Source: RHKX01 sp963823565 (lineage in GTDB: Bacteria > Actinomycetota > Thermoleophilia > Solirubrobacterales > 70-9). Taken from it: DNA of 64,000 bases. The notes beneath the pieces are model-generated. The model did no database searches. It was not told where the DNA came from and saw only the letters and a list, made by a program, of their open reading frames with translations. Where the stretch lies: assembly GCA_963823565.1 (NCBI GenBank), contig CAWGLR010000001.1, positions 558,001 through 622,000 of the forward strand. Reading direction: 5' to 3'. Positions 15,279-23,608 of the stretch are shown here, piece by piece; positions within the stretch are counted from its first letter, which is position 1; each line of letters begins with the position of its first letter. A program made the translations under genes and the position numbers.

Positions 15279-16181
15279 GTGCAACGCAGGATCGTCATCG
15301 GCTATGAGGCAACCGCCAGCGGCATGGACGCCCTCCGACTCGGGCGCCTCTTCGCCGAGGTCCTGGCCGCGACTTCGGTGGTCGCCACCGTCGTCCCGCG
15401 CTCGGCCGAGCGGGCAGGCCACGCCGAAGCGGACTTCAGCGCGGCCGCCGGGGCACTCGCCGGCTTCGAGCACGAGACGCGCACCATCGTCTCGCGGACC
15501 CCGGTCGGCGGGCTGCGCAAGCTCGCCGCCGACCTCGGCGCGCCGCTGATCGTCCTCGGATCGTCCGACCGCGGACCCGCCGGGAGAGCGCTGCTGGGCG
15601 GGACGGGAGAGTCCCTGACCCACGGCGCCGAGTGCGCGATCGCGGTCGCCCCGCGGGGCTTCGCCGCGCGCGCGGAACACCGGCTGAACGCGGTCGGCGC
15701 CGCATTCGACGGCTCCGGGGAGTCGTGGTCGGCGCTGATCACGGCGATCAACCTCGTCGAGCGCACCCACGGGAACCTGACCGTCCTCACCGCCGACGAC
15801 TGGCCCCTCTTCGACAACTCCGCCCCCTGGTCGACGCTGGCGGCCGGCGAGCTCGCCGGCGTAGAGCAGGAGCGCAAGCGCCGGATGCTGGAGCTGGCGC
15901 TGGGTGCGACGCCCGCCGGGCTCCACGCCGAGGGCAAGCTGCTCTCCGGCGACGCCGGCGAGGCGATCACCGCAGCCAGCGAGGGTCTCGACCTGATCGT
16001 CGCCGGATCGCGGGGCCATGGCCTGCTGCGGCGAACCCTGCTCGGCAGCACGACCCGCCGCCTCCTTCACGGCGCCCCCTGCCCGGTCCTGATCCTCCCG
16101 CGCGAGCTGCGAACCGACCCGCTCGGGCTCGACCGCGCCGAGCACCAGGTGTCCGGCCCGATCGCGACGGAGCGTCTCTAG
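15279..16181 (+). CDS. universal stress protein, two Usp domains
   Basis: A 300-residue tandem Usp protein from GTG 15279. The first domain contains LGSSDRGPAGRALLGG, the second the canonical AGSRGHGLLRRTLLGS (G-x2-G-x9-G-S), so ATP binding is most likely in the C-terminal half. It follows the previous Usp gene by 55 bases and precedes the P-type ATPase by 38 bases on the same strand. In mycobacteria, the DosR-regulated cation ATPase CtpF is encoded beside a Usp gene; the arrangement here is similar. Confidence 0.88.
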   Translation: MQRRIVIGYEATASGMDALRLGRLFAEVLAATSVVATVVPRSAERAGHAEADFSAAAGALAGFEHETRTIVSRTPVGGLRKLAADLGAPLIVLGSSDRGPAGRALLGGTGESLTHGAECAIAVAPRGFAARAEHRLNAVGAAFDGSGESWSALITAINLVERTHGNLTVLTADDWPLFDNSAPWSTLAAGELAGVEQERKRRMLELALGATPAGLHAEGKLLSGDAGEAITAASEGLDLIVAGSRGHGLLRRTLLGSTTRRLLHGAPCPVLILPRELRTDPLGLDRAEHQVSGPIATERL

Positions 16182-16219
16182 CGATTCGCCGCGGCGGCGC
16201 GGAGGGCCGACAACCGCCG

Positions 16220-18974
16220 ATGAGCCCCGATCGAGAGCCCGCGGATCTTCCCGAGGAGCGCGACGTCGATCCCGAGGAGGACCTCGACGAGCTGCTCGAC
16301 GAGCTCGGCGTCCCGGCCTCCGGACTGAGCTCGCGCGAGGCCGCTCGCCGCCTCGCCCAGCACGGCCCGAACGCGATCGAGCGCCGCGAGGGGCCGGGGC
16401 ATGCGCGCGAGCTGCGCCAGCAGTTCACCCATCCGCTGGCGCTGCTGCTCTGGGCCGCGGCGGTGCTCGCCCTCGTCGCCGGGATCGCGGTGCTCGCGGG
16501 GGCGATCGTCGTCGTCATCGTCCTCAACGCGCTGTTCGCCTTCGCCCAGGAGGTCCAGGCCGAGCGCGCGACCGAGGCGCTGGCCGCCTACCTGCCGCCG
16601 CACTGCCGGGTCCGCCGCGACGGCGAGATCGTCGAGATCCCAGCCGCCGACCTCGTGCCCGGAGACGTCCTGCTGCTGGCCGAGGGCGACCGGCTCTCGG
16701 CCGATGCCCGCCTGACCCGCGGCAGCGTCGAGGTCGACATGTCGCCGCTGACCGGCGAGTCGCAGCCGGTCCCGCGCAGCGTCGCCCGCAGCGAGTCCTC
16801 GGAGTCGCTGATCGACGCCGAGGACCTCGTCTTCAGCGGCACCCTGTGCACCGCCGGGGAGGCCGAGGCCGTCGTCTTCGCCACCGGGATGGCGACCCAG
16901 CTCGGCCGCATCGCCGCGCTGTCCGAGCGCGTGCGGACGGAGCTCAGCCCGCTCCAGGTCCAGGTCAACACGGCCGCGAAGCTGATCGCGCTCATCGCGG
17001 TTCTCGCCGGGGCGGTCTTCCTGCTGATCGGGGCGACGGTCGCCGGCCTGCCGCTGAGCGACGCGCTCACCTTCGCGATCGGGCTGCTGGTCGCGAACGT
17101 CCCCGAGGGTCTGCTGCCGATCATCACCCTGGCGCTCGCGGTCGGCGTCCGGCGGATGGCCAGGCACCGGGCGCTGGTCAAGCGCCTGACCGCCGTCGAG
17201 ACGCTCGGCTCGACCGACGTCATCTGCACCGACAAGACGGGCACCCTGACCGAGGGGCGGATGACGGCGAAGCTGCTCTGGCTCGACGGCCACGAGGTGC
17301 GACCTCTCGCGCACGGTGGACCCGGACCCGCTGTTCGGGTCGGCCGCCGAGATCTTCCTCCGCTGCAACAACGCGACGGCGGTGCGCGAGGACGGCGAGT
17401 GGCGGCTCGGCGGCGACCCGAGCGAGAGCGCCCTGCTGGTCGCGGCCGCGCGGATGGGAGCCGACGCCGAGCGCGCGCAGCGAGAGCGGCGGGACCGCCG
17501 CGCGGGGGTGCTCTCGTTCGATTCGCGGCTCAAGCGGATGACCACGGTCGACCGCGCCGCCGACGGCGAGCTGCGGCTGCACTCGAAGGGCGCGCCGCTC
17601 GAGCTGCTCGAGCGCTGCGCCTTCGTGCGGACGCCCGAGGGCCGGCGCGAGCTGCTGCCCGGCGATCGGCACGAGATCGCCGAGCGGTTCGAGGACTACG
17701 CGCGACGGGGGCTGCGCGTGCTCGCGCTCGCCACCGGCGCCGCCGGGCCGGACTGGGACAGCCGCGACCGCGACCGGGTCGAGACCGGGCTGACGTTCGC
17801 CGGGCTCGTCGCGCTCCAGGATCCGCCGCGGGTCGACGTCGCGCCGGCCGTCGCGAGCTGCCGCGATGCCGGCATCCGGATCATCGTCGTCACCGGCGAC
17901 CACGGTCTGACCGCGGCCGCGATCGCGCGCCAGGTCGGGATCGTCGGCGCCGATCCGCACGTCGTCGCCGGGGCCGACGTCGAGCGGATGACCGACTCCG
18001 AGCTCGACGCGCTGCTCGCCGACAAGGAGGAGCTGATCATCGCCCGCAGCAACCCGGAGACGAAGCTGCTGCTCGTCGACGCGCTTCGCGACCGCGACCA
18101 CACGGTCGCGATGACGGGCGACGGGGTCAACGACGCGCCGGCGCTGCGCCGCGCCGACATCGGCGTGGCGATGGGCGCGTCGGGGACCGACGTCGCTCGC
18201 GAGGCCGCGACGATGGTCCTCACCGACGACAGCTTCAGCTCGATCGTCCGCGCGGTCGAGGAGGGGCGGGTCGTCTACGACAACATCCGCAAGTTCGTCA
18301 CCTACATCTTCGCCCACGCGACGCCCGAGGTCGTCCCGTTCCTCCTCTTCGCGCTGTCCGGCGGCGCGATCCCACTGCCGCTGACGGCGCTGCTGATCCT
18401 CGCGATCGACCTCGGGACGGAGACCCTGCCCGCGCTCGCGCTCGGCCGCGAGCCGGCCGAGCCGGGGATCATGCGCAGGCGCCCGCGCCCGCGCTCGCAG
18501 GGGATCATCGACCGGCCGATGCTGATCCGCGCCTGGCTCTGGCTCGGGATGGTGGAGGCGGCGCTGGTGATGGGCGGCTTCCTGTTCGTCCTGCTCCGCG
18601 GCGGCTGGGGCCTCGGCGATCCGACCGGATCGGGAACCGACCTCCACGACACCTACCTGGCCGCGACGACGATGACGTTCGCCGGGATCACGGCCTGCCA
18701 GATCGGCACCGCCTTCGCGGCGCGGACGTCGCGCTCCTCGCTTCGCGCGATCGGCTTCTTCTCCAACCGCCTGCTGCTCTGGGGCATCGCGTTCGAGATC
18801 GCCTTCGCCGCGGCGCTCATCTACCTGCCGCCGTTGCAGTCGCTGTTCGCGACCGCGGCGCTCGGGTTGCCCGAGCTGGCGCTGTTGGCGACCTTCCCGG
18901 TGATCGTCTGGGGGACCGACGAGCTCCGGCGGTGGGCCGTGCGACGGCGCGACGCCGGGCACGCACCGGCCTGA
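16220..18974 (+). pseudogene. P-type cation ATPase (Na+/K+-ATPase-like, P2C), split by a +1 frameshift
   Basis: ATG 16220 opens a frame with the actuator motif TGES (178-181), membrane helix motif NVPEGLLP (293-300) and phosphorylation motif DKTGT (338-342). NVPEGLL is typical of Na+/K+-type rather than SERCA-type pumps. The frame fails at 17303: dropping one C there gives HEVRLSRTVDPDPLFG, and the rest continues in the new frame from 17304 to 18974 with the nucleotide-binding KGAP, TGDGVNDAPAL hinge and the C-terminal helices. So the gene is full length but carries one extra base. It may be a sequencing error or a real pseudogene. It closes a run of three Usp genes. Confidence 0.85.
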
Positions 18975-19757
18975 TCAGCCGCGGAGGTCGCGCCAGCGGA
19001 TCGCGATCGCGCCGACGGCGGTGGCCGCGGCGGCGAACGCTGCGAGGATCGCGAGGTCGCCCCACTCGACTCCGTTGGCCAGGGGATCGCCGCTCGCGAA
19101 GTAGTGGAAGGGGAAGGCGTACTTGAGCCAGTCGATCGCGTCGACCAGCGGCGCGAAGCCGTTGACCAGGAACCCGAGGACGGCGTAGGCGGCCGCGCCA
19201 CCGGCGGCGATCGCCTTCCGCCCCGTCGCGCCGGCGATCGCGAGGGCCACGGCGCCGGTGGCGATCCCGAAGAAGGCCAGGTGCAGGCAGAGGGCGGCCA
19301 TGTCGCCGAGGCCGATGCCGCCGCCGGCCGCCGCGACGCCGGCGAGCAACCCGAGGAACGTGCCGAGCGCGACGATCGCGACGAGCGCAGCGACCGCCGC
19401 CGCCTTGGCGAGAACCAGCCGCGTGCGGGTGATCGGGTGGGCGAGGACCAGCGCCGCGATCCGTTCCTCCTCCTCCCCGGCGACCGACCCCGCCGCCGCC
19501 GTTATCGCCATCGCCCCGATGACGAGCGGCCCGTAGACGGCGCCGATCTCACTCTTCATCCAGCCCGCGATCGTGCCGTAGTCGGCGCCGCCGAGGAGCT
19601 CGGTCACCCCCTCGGGAAGATCGAGCTTGCCGATCGAGCCACCGACGGCGGGGAACAGCGCGCCGACCATCAAGATCACCGCGACCATCCCGATCGCGCT
19701 CAGCGCCGCCGATGGGGTCCGGAGCCGAATCGCCATCGCGAACGCCGGCCAGCTCAC
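18975..19757 (-). CDS. ABC transporter permease (ABC-2 type)
   Basis: A 260-residue membrane protein with about six hydrophobic helices, beginning MSWPAFAMAIRLRTPSAALSA and with the cytoplasmic-loop segment GSVAGEEEERIAALVLAHPITRTRLVLAK, which is typical of ABC-2 exporter permeases. GTG 19757 overlaps the ATPase gene stop by four bases, so the two are coupled. Permeases of this kind often export small molecules or peptides or act in membrane stress; the substrate is not evident. Its stop abuts the stop of the convergent P-type ATPase with no gap. Confidence 0.85.
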   Translation of the reverse strand: MSWPAFAMAIRLRTPSAALSAIGMVAVILMVGALFPAVGGSIGKLDLPEGVTELLGGADYGTIAGWMKSEIGAVYGPLVIGAMAITAAAGSVAGEEEERIAALVLAHPITRTRLVLAKAAAVAALVAIVALGTFLGLLAGVAAAGGGIGLGDMAALCLHLAFFGIATGAVALAIAGATGRKAIAAGGAAAYAVLGFLVNGFAPLVDAIDWLKYAFPFHYFASGDPLANGVEWGDLAILAAFAAAATAVGAIAIRWRDLRG

Positions 19758-20656
19758 GAGTCGCTTCCGCCGCGGTAGTAGCGCAGGAAGATCTCCTCGA
19801 GGTCGTCGTCGCGGCTGCCGAGCGAGCGCACCTCGTGGCTCGCGATCGCCTTGACCAGGGGGTCGGCGGAGCCCTCGAACGCGACGATCACGTGGGCGCG
19901 CTCGGAGCGCACTTCCACGACGCCGGGCACCGCCCGGAGCTCGTCGGGGCTCGGCGGCCTTCCTCCGAACTCGATCTCCAGCCGGCGCACCGCGATCGCG
20001 CGCAGGTCGTCCACCGAATCGACGACCACCAGGCGTCCGGCGCGAAGGATGGCGACGCGGTCAGCAACCCGCTCGACCTCGGAGAGCGTGTGCGAGGAGA
20101 GGAAGACGGTCCGCCCCACGGCGACCGTCTCCGAGAGCAGGGCGTGGAAGCTCTGCTGGACGAGCGGGTCGAGGCCGGCGATCGGCTCGTCGAGGATCAG
20201 CAGCTCGGGCTCGTGCATGAATGCCTGGACGAGGCCGAGCTTCTGCCGGTTCCCCGTCGACAGCTGGTGCACCGGCCGCTCGAGGTCGGCTCCGAGCCGC
20301 TCGACGAGCCCGTCGCGGACGCCTGCGTCGACGCCGCCGCGAAGCCCGGCCAGGTAGTCGAGCACCTCGCTGCCGGTCAGTCGCGGATAGAGCGCGAAGT
20401 CGCCGGGGAGGTAGCCGATCCGCCGCCTGATCTCGAGGCTGCCCTCATGGCTGTCGAGCCCGAGGACGGTCGCCCTCCCCGCCGTCGGCGCGATCAGGTC
20501 GAGCAGCAGCCGCATCGTGGTCGACTTCCCGGCGCCGTTGGGGCCGAGAAACCCGAAGACCTCGCCGTGCTCGATCGCGAGGTCGAGGTCGAAAAGCCCG
20601 CGCCCGCTTCCGTAGTCCTTGGAGAGCCCTTCGGTGCGGATTGCGGCCGCGCTCAC
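19754..20656 (-). CDS. ABC transporter ATP-binding protein
   Basis: A 300-residue ATPase with Walker A GPNGAGKST (residues 39-47), Q-loop region YLPGDFALYPRLTG, signature variant LSTGNRQKLGL and Walker B ELLILDEPIAGLDP followed by the switch His in SSHTLSEVERV. The C-terminal extension (VRRLEIEFGG and VRSERAHVIVAFEGSADPL) is the regulatory tail usual in exporters of the CcmA/BcrA class. It is first in a two-gene operon with the ABC-2 permease. GTG 20656 lies 73 bases from a divergent flavoprotein gene, so the two may share control. Confidence 0.92.
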   Translation of the reverse strand: MSAAAIRTEGLSKDYGSGRGLFDLDLAIEHGEVFGFLGPNGAGKSTTMRLLLDLIAPTAGRATVLGLDSHEGSLEIRRRIGYLPGDFALYPRLTGSEVLDYLAGLRGGVDAGVRDGLVERLGADLERPVHQLSTGNRQKLGLVQAFMHEPELLILDEPIAGLDPLVQQSFHALLSETVAVGRTVFLSSHTLSEVERVADRVAILRAGRLVVVDSVDDLRAIAVRRLEIEFGGRPPSPDELRAVPGVVEVRSERAHVIVAFEGSADPLVKAIASHEVRSLGSRDDDLEEIFLRYYRGGSDS

Positions 20657-20729
20657 GGGGGCAGGCTAGCCGGAAGACCCGTAACGCCCACGGAGGGAGC
20701 GAACCGCCGCGGGGTCTACGTTCGCCGTC

Positions 20730-21920
20730 ATGCAGGAGGGAGAGGCCACCAACGTCCTCGTCGCCGGCGCGGGGATCGCCGGGCTCGAGTTCGCGATGGC
20801 GCTCGCCGACATGGCGGGCCCGCGCGCACGCATGACCGTCGTCGCCCCCGAGGGCCACTTCGTCCTCAAGCCGCTCGTCGTCCGTGAGCCGTTCGGCGGC
20901 CCCGGGCTCGAGCGCCACCAGCTCCGCCCGGTGCTCGAGCGGATCGGCGCCGAGCAGGTCCTCGACGCCGTCACCCGCGTCGATCCCGAGCGCAAGACGG
21001 TGACGCTCCGCGGCGCCCGCTCCCTCCACTACGACGTGCTCGCGATCTGCATCGGCGGCCTCGCCCGGCCCGCCTACAGGTCGGCCCTGACCTTCTGGAG
21101 CACGAGCGCGCGGATGCCGGTCGACGACCTGCTCGCCAAGGCGGCGGCGGCGCCCTCGCGGACGCTGGCGATCGTCGTCCCGCCGACGACCACCTGGCCG
21201 CTTCCCGCCTACGAGCTGGCGCTGATGCTGCGCCGCCGCGCCGAGGAGCTCGAGCTCGACCCGCGGGTCGTCGTGCTGACGCCGGAGAGCTCGCCACTGG
21301 CCGTCTTCGGCGGCCAGCCGAGCGCCGCCGTGGCCGGGAGGCTGGCGGCGCGGCAGGTCGAGGTCGAGACCGGCGTCCACGTGGTCGAGCAGGGACGGGA
21401 GCTGCTGCGCGAGGGCGGCGGCGCGGTCGAGGCCGGCGCGGTGATCGCGCTGCCGCGGATCGACGGCCCGGGCATACCGGGCTTGCCGAGCGAGCGCGGC
21501 GGCTTCATCCCGGTCGACGAGCACTGCCGCGTGATCGGCGTCGAGGACGTCTACGCCGCGGGCGACGGCACGAGCTTCCCGGTCAAGCAGGGCGGCATCG
21601 CCTCCCAGCAGGCGGACGCGGCGGCCGAGCACCTCGCCGCCCGGCTCGGCGCGCCGATCGAGCCCAACCCCTTCCGCCCGGTCCTCCGCGGCGAGCTGCT
21701 CACGGGCGCCGACTCGATCAAGATGCTCCACGCCGTCGACGACGGCGGATCCGATGCCGTCTCCCCCGACTACCTGTGGTGGCCGCGCCTCAAGGTCGGC
21801 GGCCGCTACGTCTCCGCCTGGCTCGCCGGGACCGCCCCCCGCTCCGATCTCGAGCCGCGCGAGCTGCCGATCGAGGTCGAGGCCTCCTGGCCGCACGAGT
21901 GGCACGGCGAGCCGATCTAG
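20730..21920 (+). CDS. FAD-dependent pyridine nucleotide-disulphide-type oxidoreductase
   Basis: A 396-residue flavoprotein of the NDH-2/sulfide:quinone reductase-like fold. The N-terminal FAD loop is VLVAGAGIAGLEFAMAL, and the second FAD motif near residue 280 reads DVYAAGDGTSFPVKQGGIASQQAD. The cysteine pair needed for sulfide:quinone chemistry is absent, so it is not a standard SQR. A close relative with the same AAGD-x-T-x-FPxKQGGIA motif lies at 27546-28973. ATG 20730 starts at MQEGEATNV. It is divergent from the ABC operon and next to a Usp gene. A role in electron transfer to quinones or soluble acceptors is inferred. Confidence 0.82.
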   Translation: MQEGEATNVLVAGAGIAGLEFAMALADMAGPRARMTVVAPEGHFVLKPLVVREPFGGPGLERHQLRPVLERIGAEQVLDAVTRVDPERKTVTLRGARSLHYDVLAICIGGLARPAYRSALTFWSTSARMPVDDLLAKAAAAPSRTLAIVVPPTTTWPLPAYELALMLRRRAEELELDPRVVVLTPESSPLAVFGGQPSAAVAGRLAARQVEVETGVHVVEQGRELLREGGGAVEAGAVIALPRIDGPGIPGLPSERGGFIPVDEHCRVIGVEDVYAAGDGTSFPVKQGGIASQQADAAAEHLAARLGAPIEPNPFRPVLRGELLTGADSIKMLHAVDDGGSDAVSPDYLWWPRLKVGGRYVSAWLAGTAPRSDLEPRELPIEVEASWPHEWHGEPI

Positions 21921-21941
21921 GCGATCGGCTCCTCGCGTGCC

Positions 21942-22838
21942 CTAGCTCGCGTCCGGGCGGCTCCAGATCCCGTCCGGCTCGAGCCCGCGCGGGGTGACGA
22001 TCACCGGGCACGCCGCCTTGCGCATGACGAAGCCCGAGACGCTGCCGAGGAAGGTGCGGCCGATCGGCCCATAGCCGCGGGAGCCGAGGAGGAGCAGGTC
22101 GAGGCTCTCGGACTCCTCGACCAGGCAGGTCCCCGGCTCGTCGCGCCGCAAGTGCTCCTCGGTCTCGATGCCGCCCGGGACGTGCGCGCGGGCCTCCTCG
22201 AGGGCCTTGCGGGCGCGCTCGGTGGCGGCGCCCTCGAACTCGCCCGCGGTCATGATCTCGAAGGAGGACGTGTAGCCGAAGGGGTTGGGGTCGCTGACGG
22301 CGATCAGGTCGAGCCGGGCGCCGGCGGAGGAGGCGATCGCGATCGCCGCGTCGAGCGCCTCTCGCGACTCGGCGGACCCGTCGACGGCGACGCCGATCCG
22401 CTCGATCGCCGGCCGCGGGCCCTCGCAGTAGCCGCGCGGGGCGACGGCGACCGCCGTGCCGGCGCCGTGGAGCAGCGCCGTCGTGACGCTTCCCGGCAGC
22501 AGGCGCCCGAGCCTGCCGCGGTGCGTCGAGCCGATGACGACGAGGGCGGCGTCGGTCTCCTCGATCACCCCGAACAGCGCGCGGGCGACCGAGGAGTCGG
22601 CGAGGGCGCGAGTCTCGACCTCGAGGCCGGCGAGCCGGTCGCGGGCGACGTCGAACGCCCCTCCCGTCTCACGCTCGATCGCGGCGTCGGGATCGTCGCC
22701 GAGCAGGTTGCGCGGCCAGGGAACGACGCGGGCGACCACGGGCTTCGCCCCCAGCAGATGCGAGAGCAGGCTGCCGAGCGCGAGGGCGTCGTCCCCCTGC
22801 GGCGTCGCCGAGAAGCCGATCACGACGTGCTCGCTCAC
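21942..22838 (-). CDS. universal stress protein, two Usp domains
   Basis: A 298-residue tandem Usp protein from GTG 22838. The first domain carries IGSTHRGRLGRLLPGS, again with His at the second Gly position, and the second the canonical LGSRGYGPIGRTFLGS. Its first-domain motif is strikingly like those of the proteins at 13447 and 15279 (GSTHRG/GSSDRG-x-x-GR-x-L), suggesting these double-domain genes arose by duplication. It converges on the flavoprotein gene and is divergent from the DosR-like response regulator, whose promoter region it therefore shares. Confidence 0.88.
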   Translation of the reverse strand: MSEHVVIGFSATPQGDDALALGSLLSHLLGAKPVVARVVPWPRNLLGDDPDAAIERETGGAFDVARDRLAGLEVETRALADSSVARALFGVIEETDAALVVIGSTHRGRLGRLLPGSVTTALLHGAGTAVAVAPRGYCEGPRPAIERIGVAVDGSAESREALDAAIAIASSAGARLDLIAVSDPNPFGYTSSFEIMTAGEFEGAATERARKALEEARAHVPGGIETEEHLRRDEPGTCLVEESESLDLLLLGSRGYGPIGRTFLGSVSGFVMRKAACPVIVTPRGLEPDGIWSRPDAS

Positions 22839-22948
22839 GCGCCGAGCCTAGCCGCCTGGGGCCGGCAGCCGCTGGGTGCCGGGCACGGGGCCGGATCGGG
22901 GCTGACCACCGAGCGGCGGTGCCCGCGGCCACGGCTAAGCTGCGCGCG

Positions 22949-23608
22949 GTGAGCGAGGCGGAGGCAGCAGCGGAGGAGACGATCACGATCGTCCTCGCCG
23001 ACGACCACGAGCTCGTCCGCGACGGGATCCGGCTCGTGCTCGAGGCACAGCCGGACATCGAGGTCGTCGCCGAGGCCGCCGACGGCGACGCGGCCGCGCG
23101 TTACGTCCTCGGCCACAAGCCGACGATCCTCGTCCTCGACCTGAGCATGCCGGGGACGCCGAGCCTCGAGCTGATCCCGAAGGTTCTCGAGACGTCACCG
23201 GCGACCAGCGTGATCGTCCTGACGATGCAGAACGAGCCGCCGTTCGCCCGCCAGGCCTTCCAGGCCGGCGCGAAGGGCTTCGTCGTCAAGCAGTCGGCGG
23301 CGAGCGAGCTCGTCGCCGCGGTCCGCGCCGTCGTCGCCGGCGGCACGTACATCAACCCGGAGCTGGGTGCACGCCTGGCGGCGACGCCGCCGGAGCCGGA
23401 GGGGCCGCCCGACGACCTCACCCCGCGCGAGGTCGAGGTGCTCGGCCTCCTGGCGCTCGGGTACATGAACCCGGAGATCGCCGAGAAGCTCGTCCTCAGC
23501 GTCCGCACCGTCGAGACCCACCGCGCCAACATCCAGCGCAAGACCGGCCTCTCGACCCGCGCCGAGCTGATCGCATACGCGATCGAGCACAAGCTCGTCG
23601 AGCGCTAG
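22949..23608 (+). CDS. NarL/FixJ-family response regulator (DosR-like)
   Basis: A 219-residue response regulator. The receiver domain has the acidic pair in VLADDHELVRDGI, phospho-acceptor D64 in LVLDLSMPG and the conserved Lys in AKGFVVKQ. The C-terminal LuxR-type helix-turn-helix runs LTPREVEVLGLLALGYMNPEIAEKL to VSVRTVETHRANIQRKTGL-like sequence. GTG 22949 fits the start of the fold; an in-frame GTG at 22919 adds ten residues. The convergent histidine kinase gene shares the CTAG at 23605-23608, each gene taking its stop codon from it. The pairing with that kinase is inferred from adjacency. Confidence 0.88.
   Translation: MSEAEAAAEETITIVLADDHELVRDGIRLVLEAQPDIEVVAEAADGDAAARYVLGHKPTILVLDLSMPGTPSLELIPKVLETSPATSVIVLTMQNEPPFARQAFQAGAKGFVVKQSAASELVAAVRAVVAGGTYINPELGARLAATPPEPEGPPDDLTPREVEVLGLLALGYMNPEIAEKLVLSVRTVETHRANIQRKTGLSTRAELIAYAIEHKLVER

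Noticed and set aside
15632..16200. Upstream part of a long plus-strand frame leading into the P-type ATPase
   Set aside because: The stretch overlaps the third Usp gene in another frame and is Arg/Pro-rich noise; the ATPase starts at ATG 16220.
17295..17310. Programmed ribosomal frameshift in the ATPase gene
   Set aside because: There is no slippery heptamer or following stem suited to +1 shifting, so an insertion or sequencing error is simpler.
20730..21920. Sulfide:quinone reductase assignment
   Set aside because: The fold fits, but the active-site cysteine pair is not visible.
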